DNA from: Deltaproteobacteria bacterium
Lineage (GTDB): Bacteria > Desulfobacterota > Desulfobacteria > Desulfobacterales > UBA2156
DNA: 42,830 nucleotides
Assembly: GCA_019309485.1 (NCBI GenBank)
Contig: JAFDGC010000013.1
Coordinates: forward strand, 1 to 42,830
Direction: 5' to 3'
Below the pieces are notes generated by a model that was given only the letters and a program-made list of their open reading frames with translations, ran no database searches and had not been told where the DNA came from. Of the stretch, positions 6,999 to 13,498 are shown in pieces (position 1 is the first letter of the stretch; every line of letters starts with the position of its first letter). A program made the translations under genes and the position numbers.

Positions 6999-8165
6999 TT
7001 ATAAGTACGTCGCTTTTACTCTTTTGGAAAGTGTAAGGTAGGAAAACCAAACAATAAAAACGATTACACTCCTGAATGTTTGAGAGCCTAGTTCTTCATA
7101 AATTCTGATTTTAATTACGTTTGGAAACTCTGAGTTATAAAAGTCTATCCAAATTACAACCAAATAAACAAGTTGAGCTATTAAAAAAATTTTTGCAATT
7201 TTAACGGCATTATAACGTCTTTTCCACAATGAATATCCAGCGTAAATCGAAAATATCACAAAGCCGACATCAATGAAATTATAGAAATCAACAAAACTTT
7301 TGAATTCTGGAATAGAAACAAGGTATGGTTTTGCAACATCATAGGAATTTATTATATAAAAGAAAGTATACAGGGGGGTAAGGATTGTTAGTTGTATACA
7401 CAGAAGCAGCAACCACCCGCCGACTCCAACAAGGTTTGGATTGTCGGTTGATATAAAATGAAGAACTGTATTTTCAGTTTGATGTGACACATTCGTTCTT
7501 TCTTTAGAAAATTTATCAAGATCTTTTATTTGATACCAACTTTGATTTTCTGGTTTTAAATCAAAGGCTTTCCCGCATTCTTTGCATTTTCCATCGGGGC
7601 CTATTACACCAATGCAACTTTCATCAATGCATAGCGTTCGATCATCCCAGGAAGATTCACTAGAAAAGACATTTTTTACTAAAGGAGTTTTGTTTGTTGG
7701 GTTTTGATCTGGAATATTTCTATCTATTTTTTTTAAAACAGAATCAGAAATTATGTTATAAGTCTCTACATTAATAATGCCTCGATTTGACAACCGCTTA
7801 AAGGCAGTGAGGATCTCTTTCGATTCAATAAAAGAAAACGATTGAAAGGCCTCAAGTTTGCCATGAATTATTTTCATGACCTCATCTTGATATTGCCCCC
7901 TGTTAATAAGTTTTAAACGAAAGAACTCATTGAACTTGGCTATTTCTTTTAGAACCTCCTCAATTTTTTGTTTGAGTGGGAAATTGAATCCACATTCTGG
8001 GCATATTTGGCTAATCTCGGGGATATTTTCACCGCAAGAATCACATTTCTTTGTTAATTCTTTTTTATAAAAATCAAAACCGCACTTAGGGCATATCGTT
8101 TGGGTCTCCACATTGGGTTCGCCGCAATTTGTGCAATTGATGACATCGTAAAATTGCTTCGGCAT
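6999..8165 (-). CDS. Zinc-ribbon membrane protein with a DUF2569-like C-terminal domain
   Basis: The 388-residue protein starts with two zinc ribbons (CTNCGEPN with CPKCGFDF, then CDSCGENI with CPECGFNF). A helical linker follows, then a third cysteine cluster (about residues 180-200, ending CKECGKAF). The last 150 residues form four hydrophobic segments beginning GVGGWLLLLCIQLTILTPL and ending YLTLSKRVKATYL. That pattern, including the SKRVK ending, is typical of DUF2569 membrane proteins of unknown function. The ribbons should lie in the cytoplasm. It is transcribed with the small secreted protein upstream of it (20 bases apart). AT-rich composition suggests recent acquisition. Confidence 0.72.
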   Translation of the reverse strand: MPKQFYDVINCTNCGEPNVETQTICPKCGFDFYKKELTKKCDSCGENIPEISQICPECGFNFPLKQKIEEVLKEIAKFNEFFRLKLINRGQYQDEVMKIIHGKLEAFQSFSFIESKEILTAFKRLSNRGIINVETYNIISDSVLKKIDRNIPDQNPTNKTPLVKNVFSSESSWDDRTLCIDESCIGVIGPDGKCKECGKAFDLKPENQSWYQIKDLDKFSKERTNVSHQTENTVLHFISTDNPNLVGVGGWLLLLCIQLTILTPLYTFFYIINSYDVAKPYLVSIPEFKSFVDFYNFIDVGFVIFSIYAGYSLWKRRYNAVKIAKIFLIAQLVYLVVIWIDFYNSEFPNVIKIRIYEELGSQTFRSVIVFIVWFSYLTLSKRVKATYL

Positions 8166-8185
8166 ATTAAAGTTTTTCCTGAAGG

Positions 8186-8551
8186 TTATGGGTTAAACCC
8201 ATATCCGGCGGTTTTGATGGATATTACTTTGTAATCAACGACGGTGAAAATGAGCATGAAGCGATTGGGGCCGAAATTATAATGAAAGTACTTATAGACT
8301 TTGGTAACGGCTCGGGCAGATCCTTCCCCCCAATAATTAACGGTTGCCGAGGAGAACGTTTTTGTTTCTTCCGAAACGTAATACGGAGAACCACACTTTT
8401 CGATGAGTGTAAATTCAGAGTCATTAACGCAAATGATCTTGCTCGTATTGGGACATCGAACGCAATCATCACCTGCGATGGCAGATGAGGCAACAAAAAG
8501 GAGGGTAAAAAGTACACAAAATAATGTGAGGAATCCGTTTCGATTTGCCAT
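8186..8551 (-). CDS. Small secreted DUF2845-like protein
   Basis: This 121-residue protein has a signal peptide (MANRNGFLTLFCVLFTLLFVASSAIAG) with cleavage likely after AIA. The mature part contains CVRCPN, then an EFTLIEKCGSPYYVSEET segment and a tyrosine-rich strand region, YFHYNFGPNRFMLIFTV, matching the pattern of DUF2845 periplasmic proteins. Function is unknown. It lies just upstream of the zinc-ribbon membrane protein and may share its transcript. Confidence 0.62.
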   Translation of the reverse strand: MANRNGFLTLFCVLFTLLFVASSAIAGDDCVRCPNTSKIICVNDSEFTLIEKCGSPYYVSEETKTFSSATVNYWGEGSARAVTKVYKYFHYNFGPNRFMLIFTVVDYKVISIKTAGYGFNP

Positions 8552-8735
8552 ACCCTGTTTCTCATATTTATGGGCGTTTACGGTATGAAATCAGCTTACC
8601 ATTCGGATTCAACGTTACGGTAAACAACCATATACCCAAAAGTCAAGCATTGATTGCTGTTTAAAGAAATTTCTTGACATTCGATTTTCCATGAGATTAT
8701 AAAGCTAATAAAACTTATATTTGGAGGTGACGGAT

Positions 8736-8879
8736 TTGTCCACGATTCTATTGAAAGGATTCCCAGAGGACCTTCACCGGAAGGCCAAGGCAGAGGCGGC
8801 CATGATGGGGATTTCCATGAAGGAACTCATCATCCGGGCCATCAAGGAATTTTTAAACAAGAAAGAGAAAGGAGGTTAG
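8736..8879 (+). CDS. 47-residue ribbon-helix-helix DNA-binding protein
   Basis: A short frame starting TTG at 8736, behind a GGAGG site, encodes STILLKGFPEDLHRKAKAEA followed by AMMGISMKELIIRAIKEFL. This is the complete Arc/FitA/CopG ribbon-helix-helix pattern: a strand with alternating residues, then two helices. Such proteins are transcriptional repressors or antitoxins. Its AAAGGAGG tail provides the ribosome site for the integrase, which starts three bases after the stop, so the two are translated together. No toxin gene follows, so an integrase regulator is more likely than an antitoxin. Confidence 0.75.
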   Translation: MSTILLKGFPEDLHRKAKAEAAMMGISMKELIIRAIKEFLNKKEKGG

Positions 8880-8882
8880 GCT

Positions 8883-9956
8883 ATGGCCTGCGTTACGAAA
8901 CGGAGGGGGCGGTATGTCATCGATTATTATGACAACCAGGGAAAGCGCCGGTGGGAAACCCTGAAAAAGGGAACCACCAAGAAAAAGGCGCTAGATAGAC
9001 TCCGGGAAATTGAGGATCAGCTTTCCAGGGGAACCTATGTCCCGGAAAAAAAGATCCCCCGGCTTTCCGAGGTCTGCAAGGAATGGCTTGAGTTTAAAAA
9101 GCCCAATGTCCGGGCCTCGTACCTGTCCACCTGTGAGGGGATCACCCGCAATCATTTTAAAGACCTTGAACATCTGAAGGTCAACCGGATCACCACGGCC
9201 ATGGTGGAAAAATGGATTCGAGGTAAACAAGAGGATGGGATGCACCTTCTTACCCTTCGGAAATCCATTGTAATATTCAATCAGATTATGGCCTATGCGG
9301 TGCGTCACGGCTACACGGTGTATAATCCTGTCCGGGATGCCGAACGGCCAAGGGATCAGGGCAAGGTGCAAAAGAAAAAAATCCGCATTTTGACACCGGA
9401 TGAGATTAAAGCCTTCCTGGATGCCGTGGAAGACCGGAAATACAAGATCCTTTTCAAGCTGGCCATCATGAGCGGGGCGCGGCAGGGGGAGCTTTTGGGC
9501 CTGAAATGGTCGGATGTGGACTGGGAAAACAACCAGATCCACATTCAACGGACGTTCAACAACCAGAAATGGTACGCCACCAAAACGGCGACTTCGAACC
9601 GGCGCATCGATTTGGGGCCGGCCATGATGACCGAATTAAAGAAATGGAAGCTGGCGTGTCCATCAAATCCCATGGGCCTGATGTTTCCCAATGAAGCCGG
9701 TGGGCCGATCAATCAAAGCAACATGCGGTCCCGCTATTTTGAACCGGCGTTGAAGGCTGCAGGCATCGGGAAGGTCCGCTTTCATGACCTTCGGCACACC
9801 TATGCAAGTTTGATGATCGAGCAGGGGGAAAACGTCAAATACATTCAAACCCAACTCGGGCACTCATCCCCGATGGTGACGCTGAACGTCTATACCCATC
9901 TGATGAAGGCCACCAATCAGGAAGCCGCCCTGAGGCTCGAAAAGGCCATTTTTTAG
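8883..9956 (+). CDS. Tyrosine recombinase / integrase
   Basis: The 357-residue protein has the three parts of phage-type integrases: an N-terminal arm-binding region (to about 60), a SAM-like core-binding domain (about 60-160) and the catalytic domain. Catalytic residues are all visible: R200 (SGARQGELLGL), H301 and R304 (FHDLRHTYAS), H327 (QLGHSS) and the nucleophile Y337 (NVYTHL). It forms a unit with the preceding ribbon-helix-helix gene. Its stop lies 154 bases from the 3' end of tRNA-Val, a classical attachment position, so the accessory DNA to the left is probably an element integrated there. Confidence 0.93.
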   Translation: MACVTKRRGRYVIDYYDNQGKRRWETLKKGTTKKKALDRLREIEDQLSRGTYVPEKKIPRLSEVCKEWLEFKKPNVRASYLSTCEGITRNHFKDLEHLKVNRITTAMVEKWIRGKQEDGMHLLTLRKSIVIFNQIMAYAVRHGYTVYNPVRDAERPRDQGKVQKKKIRILTPDEIKAFLDAVEDRKYKILFKLAIMSGARQGELLGLKWSDVDWENNQIHIQRTFNNQKWYATKTATSNRRIDLGPAMMTELKKWKLACPSNPMGLMFPNEAGGPINQSNMRSRYFEPALKAAGIGKVRFHDLRHTYASLMIEQGENVKYIQTQLGHSSPMVTLNVYTHLMKATNQEAALRLEKAIF

Positions 9957-10063
9957 GGGGATGGTTGCAAAATGGTAGCAGATTTTAAAATCGTCACCAA
10001 ATCAATCCTGTCTAATGCCCGCCCTTATTGGATTCTGCTAACGATTTCCCGGAAAATGCCCAT

Positions 10064-10083
10064 AAAAAAAGGGCCTGCGGCCC
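10064..10083 (-). terminator. Intrinsic terminator of tRNA-Val
   Basis: On the minus strand a GGGCC-GCA-GGCCC hairpin is followed by seven T's. It begins 27 bases after the 3' end of the tRNA. Confidence 0.8.
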
Positions 10084-10110
10084 TGGCTCTCCGCAAACCC
10101 TTATGTGTTA

Positions 10111-10185
10111 TGGTAGGCGGTACTGGATTTGAACCAGTGACTTCTACCGTGTGAGGGTAGCACTCTCCCGCTGAGTTAACCGCCC
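10111..10185 (-). tRNA. tRNA-Val (anticodon CAC)
   Basis: The 75-base gene folds into a full cloverleaf. The acceptor is GGGCGGT with ACCGCCT, and the D arm has CTC paired with GAG. The anticodon stem is CTACC with GGTAG around loop CTCACAC (anticodon CAC), and the T arm is ACTGG-TTCAAAT-CCAGT. The 3' CCA is encoded. The first acceptor pair is G-U. An integrase gene lies next to the 3' end, so this is the probable integration site. Confidence 0.95.
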
Positions 10186-10200
10186 GTCAATCTTGATGGC

Positions 10201-10370
10201 TTCGTAAAAAGCCCACCTGCGGCGTTGCGCGGCATTCTTCGCCTGCCTGTGCGTTGCACGCAGACAGGTCATTGCGGCGTACCTATAAGTACGCCTCATT
10301 CCTCAGAATTTGCGCGCCTTGCATCTGGAACTTTTTACTTTGCCATCCCAAATTCGACTTTTTACGAGTT
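10201..10370 (+). repeat. Dispersed repeat family B, copy 1
   Basis: It begins TTCGTAAAAAG and ends CTTTTTACGAG, so it has short terminal inverted repeats like a MITE. A second copy is at 12112-12250. Relative to copy 2 it holds an extra hairpin (CCTGTGCGTTGCACGCAGACAGG region, about 10233-10264). It fills the gap between tRNA-Val and the HU/IHF gene. Confidence 0.75.
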
Positions 10371-10372
10371 CA

Positions 10373-10654
10373 TTAATCTTTGTAATCCACCATCTCCTTG
10401 AGTTCTTTGCCCACCTTGAAAAACGGAAGTCGCTTGGATGAAACGCGGATCTTTTCTCCGGACTTGGGGTTGCGCCCCACGTAGGGCTTGTAGTCTTTCA
10501 CGGTAAAGCTGCCGAATCCCCGGATTTCCACGCGATCCCCTTCGGCAAGGATATCGGATATGGTGTTGAAAAAGGTGTTGATGATGACTTCGGCGTCTCT
10601 TTTACCTAAATCGGCGTCTTCTTTCAGTCGATTGATCAGATCCGAACGATTCAT
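10373..10654 (-). CDS. HU/IHF-family nucleoid protein (IHF beta-like)
   Basis: This 93-residue protein matches the HU/IHF family over its full length: an N-terminal helical dimerisation region (MNRSDLINRLKEDADLGKRD), the GFGSFTVKD core, the RNPKSGEKI motif whose proline intercalates into DNA, and a C-terminal helix. These dimers bend DNA and help sigma-54 promoters and recombination. I cannot separate IHF beta from HU with certainty. The GDRVEIRGFGSFTVKDYKP pattern favours IHF beta. Repeat copy 1 abuts its stop codon. Confidence 0.88.
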   Translation of the reverse strand: MNRSDLINRLKEDADLGKRDAEVIINTFFNTISDILAEGDRVEIRGFGSFTVKDYKPYVGRNPKSGEKIRVSSKRLPFFKVGKELKEMVDYKD

Positions 10655-10735
10655 TGATACTCCTCAAACAGCCCGAATATAAAGATTTTCCAAGTTAAAA
10701 CGAAGCTGTTATATACTAAGGGTATCTTTTCCAAG

Positions 10736-11347
10736 TCAAGCATTTTTTATCGGATCCGCATCCGGCGGTTCGGGCGCCGACGATTCAGGGCCCGGGAAGG
10801 TCATTTGCTCGGGGACCTCCCTGGGTTTTTCGAGGGCTTCCACCTCCTCGGGTGTGGGGAGTTCCGTTAAATCCTTGAGTTCGAAAACTTCCAAAAACTG
10901 GCGGGTCGTCCCATAGATCAGGGGCCTTCCCGGGATGGCTTTCCGCCCAAGGACCCGGATGAGCTTTTTTTCCATGAGCATCCGGAGGATCCCGCCGCAG
11001 TCCACCCCGCGGATATGTTCCACATCGCTCCGGATCACCGGCTGCTTGTAGGCGATGATGGCCAACGTTTCCATGGCGGCCCTGCTGAGCCGGGCCGGCG
11101 CCGGCTGGATGAGGCGCTTAATCCATGCCCCGTATTCCGGCCGAGTCCGGATCTGGAACCCCCCCGCCACTTCTTTTAAAAAAAACGCGCCGCCCCGGGC
11201 ATCGTATTCCGCGGCAAGGTCTTGCAGCGCCTCCCGAACGACCCGTGTTTCCGTAATCTCGACCACTTTTTTCATCCGCTCCACGGACAACGGGTCGGAG
11301 GCGACGAAAAGGAGACTTTCGAGGATGTATTTCAGTTCCTGCGTCAT
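10736..11347 (-). CDS. scpB: Segregation and condensation protein B
   Basis: ScpB forms the SMC-ScpA-ScpB complex that loops and segregates the chromosome. The 203-residue protein has two winged-helix domains. Signature segments are LKYILESLLFVASDPLSVE, then AAMETLAIIAYKQPVIRSD, then GRPLIYGTT and FLEVFELKDLTELP. The C-terminal 40 residues are an acidic, proline-rich tail. Its start overlaps the scpA stop by four bases (ATGA), so the two are translationally coupled, as usual. Confidence 0.95.
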   Translation of the reverse strand: MTQELKYILESLLFVASDPLSVERMKKVVEITETRVVREALQDLAAEYDARGGAFFLKEVAGGFQIRTRPEYGAWIKRLIQPAPARLSRAAMETLAIIAYKQPVIRSDVEHIRGVDCGGILRMLMEKKLIRVLGRKAIPGRPLIYGTTRQFLEVFELKDLTELPTPEEVEALEKPREVPEQMTFPGPESSAPEPPDADPIKNA

Positions 11348-12060
11348 TGATAAAAAATCCGTATGATTCCGGTTTCCTGCTGTTGATAGATCCGTATGAG
11401 GGCCAGCCGCACCATTTCCAGGACGGCCAAAAACGTCACCACGATCATCCCCCGGTCCGCGTCTCCCTGGAACAGGGTGTCAAAGGTAACGGATTCCCGT
11501 TCTTCCAGGATGTTCACAATTTCAGAAATCCGGTCTTTCACCGATATCCGGTCCGCGGTCAGGTCCACCCGTTGTTCCGGCGCGATATTCTTTAAAATCC
11601 GCTGGAACGCGTCGATCAGTTCAAAAAGATCCACCTGAACCCACCCTTCCGGATCACTGGAAAGCACTTGAGCCCTTTCCGGCCGGCGCACAAACGTGTC
11701 TTCCCCCAGGATGCTTCTGGATCCCAGTTTTTCCGCCGCCTCTTTGAGCCGGATATATTCCGCCAGCGGCCGGGCGATTTCCAGACGGGGATCTTCCTCG
11801 CCGTCTTCCATCTCCTCGTGAACGGGAAGGAGCATCCGGGATTTGATATGGGTCAATGTGGCCGCCATCACGAGAAAGTCCCCGGCGATGTCGATGTTCA
11901 TCTCCCGCATCATGTTCAGGTATTCCAGATACTGGTCGGTGATGACGGCGATGGGGATGTCGTAAATATTGACCTCGTTTTTCTTGATCAAAAACAACAA
12001 CAGGTCCATGGGACCCTCAAAGACATCGGTAAGCTTGATCCGGTAAACGTCTTCGCTCAT
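11344..12060 (-). CDS. scpA: Segregation and condensation protein A (kleisin)
   Basis: ScpA is the kleisin that bridges the SMC heads. From MSEDVYRIKLTDVFEGPMDL the protein is 238 residues, normal for the family. It shows the N-terminal FEGPMDLLLFLI motif, the IYDIPIAVITDQYLEYL segment, and a C-terminal winged helix (FLAVLEMVRLALIRIYQ). The frame stays open upstream to 12183, but that extension runs into dispersed repeat B and would add unrelated residues, so the start at 12060 is preferred (12090 is possible). It overlaps scpB. Confidence 0.93.
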   Translation of the reverse strand: MSEDVYRIKLTDVFEGPMDLLLFLIKKNEVNIYDIPIAVITDQYLEYLNMMREMNIDIAGDFLVMAATLTHIKSRMLLPVHEEMEDGEEDPRLEIARPLAEYIRLKEAAEKLGSRSILGEDTFVRRPERAQVLSSDPEGWVQVDLFELIDAFQRILKNIAPEQRVDLTADRISVKDRISEIVNILEERESVTFDTLFQGDADRGMIVVTFLAVLEMVRLALIRIYQQQETGIIRIFYQ

Positions 12061-12111
12061 CCGAATGATTCCCGGTTCCTTGGCCGGCATATGCGGTTCA
12101 ATAAAGATGCC

Positions 12112-12250
12112 TTCGTAAAAAGGCCATCTGCGGCGTTGCGCGGCATCCTCCGTCATTGCGGCGTATCGATAAGTACGCCTCATCCTGAAGGATTTGCGCG
12201 CCTTGCATCTGGCGCTTTTTACTTTGCCATCCCGAATTGGACTTTTTACG
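12112..12250 (+). repeat. Dispersed repeat family B, copy 2
   Basis: It begins TTCGTAAAAAG and ends ACTTTTTACGG, and is about 85 percent like 10201-10370 over shared parts, by eye. It lies between scpA and trpS and extends the open frame upstream of scpA artificially. Confidence 0.75.
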
Positions 12251-12291
12251 GTTTCATCAATAAAGGGTTTCTGTCCAAAAGGAAAGAAAGG

Positions 12292-13293
12292 TTACGGGCG
12301 CTTCGTTTCGATACAAACCCTTTCACGGACCGCTTCCATGGTCTTTTCGGCTTCTTTCCGGGCCCGGGCGCATCCGTTTTCGATGATTTCATTCACTTCC
12401 CCGGGCTGTTTTTCGTAATATGCCCGCTTTTCACGTATCGGCGCCAGGGCCTCTGACAGATGCTTTGCCATGATCTTTTTGCATTCCACACAGCCGATTT
12501 TTGCCGTGCGACACTCGGCGTCGATCTGGAAAACCGTGTTCGGGTCCGTGTAGATCCGGTGAAAAGAAAAGACGTTGCATTCTTCCGGATTACCGGGGTC
12601 CGACCGCCGGGCGCGCTGGGGATCCGTGATCATCTGGGCCACCTTGGCGGCGATGGTCTCCGGAGGATCCGACAGAAAAATGGCATTGTCGTAACTTTTA
12701 CTCATTTTCCGGCGGTCGATCCCGAGGATCTTGGGGGTTTCCGTGAGGAGGACTTGCGGTTCCGGAAAAAAGTCCCCGTAGAGAAAATTAAATCGCCGGG
12801 CGATTTCCCGGGTGATCTCCACATGGGGCACCTGGTCTATTCCCACAGGGACCCCGTAGGCCTTGTACATGATGATATCCGCGGCCTGGAGAACCGGATA
12901 TCCCAAAAACCCGAAGGTGGAAAGATCCCTGTTTTGGATCTGAACGATCTGGTCCTTGTAGGTGGGGTTCCGCTCCAGCCATGGAACCGGGGTGATCATG
13001 GATAATACCAGGAACAACTCCGCGTGTTCCCGGATGCGGGACTGGATGAACAGGGTGCTCTTTTCCGGGGAAAGCCCCACGGAAAGCCAGTCCAGGATCA
13101 TGCCCCGGACATGGGTTTCGAGCATGCGGGGGTTCTCATAGTCGCTGGTCAAGGCGTGCCAATCGGCGATGAAGTAAAAACAATCGTAGGCATCCTGCAT
13201 CTGAATCCAGTTGGCCAAGGCACCGTGGTAATTCCCCAGGTGCAGCGGTCCGGTGGGACGCATCCCACTGACGATCCTTTTTTTTTGCGTCAT
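12292..13293 (-). CDS. trpS: Tryptophanyl-tRNA synthetase
   Basis: This class I enzyme charges tRNA-Trp with tryptophan. The 333-residue protein starts MTQKKRIVSGMRPTGPLHL and contains the HIGH-like HLGN motif and the DRRKMSKSYDN signature (KMSKS). It also has VPVGIDQVPHVEI and a C-terminal anticodon-binding helical region. Length is normal. An upstream extension to 13404 consists of repeat A sequence and is rejected. A GGGAG ribosome site supports the chosen start at 13293. A cysteine cluster, CRTAKIGCVECK, lies near residue 265, as in some bacterial TrpRS. Confidence 0.95.
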   Translation of the reverse strand: MTQKKRIVSGMRPTGPLHLGNYHGALANWIQMQDAYDCFYFIADWHALTSDYENPRMLETHVRGMILDWLSVGLSPEKSTLFIQSRIREHAELFLVLSMITPVPWLERNPTYKDQIVQIQNRDLSTFGFLGYPVLQAADIIMYKAYGVPVGIDQVPHVEITREIARRFNFLYGDFFPEPQVLLTETPKILGIDRRKMSKSYDNAIFLSDPPETIAAKVAQMITDPQRARRSDPGNPEECNVFSFHRIYTDPNTVFQIDAECRTAKIGCVECKKIMAKHLSEALAPIREKRAYYEKQPGEVNEIIENGCARARKEAEKTMEAVRERVCIETKRP

Positions 13294-13349
13294 CTTGTCG
13301 CTCCCGGAAAAAATATGGACAGCCGCACGGCGGCCGTTTAATGCGCCCC

Positions 13350-13422
13350 AATGCCCAGCAAGGCGCGATTTCCCCTTCGCGCCGACACGCTGCGGGGTTG
13401 GCACGCGCTGTTGCGGTTCAAA
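13350..13422 (-). repeat. Dispersed repeat family A, copy
   Basis: It contains GCAAGGCGCGATTTCC and ends CGCTGTTGCGGTTCAA, parts shared with the copy at 21468-21643 (in reverse) and, at its end, with 37415-37467. It occupies the region upstream of trpS. Confidence 0.6.
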
Positions 13423-13498
13423 ATAAACAGCATCAACACGCCGTTACGCCAACATCCCGGTTCAATAATGCGGCCGCTCGGCTGTTGGCAAGAATTTT

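Noticed and set aside
8736-8879. Antitoxin of a toxin-antitoxin pair
   Set aside because: No toxin-like gene is adjacent; the next gene is an integrase, so a regulator role is more likely.
1-8880. Left attachment site (copy of the tRNA-Val 3' end)
   Set aside because: I searched by eye for a copy of the T-arm and acceptor sequence and found none in the window.
9972-10154. Open frame ending GGTGFEPVTSTV
   Set aside because: This is the familiar false translation of the strand opposite a tRNA gene.
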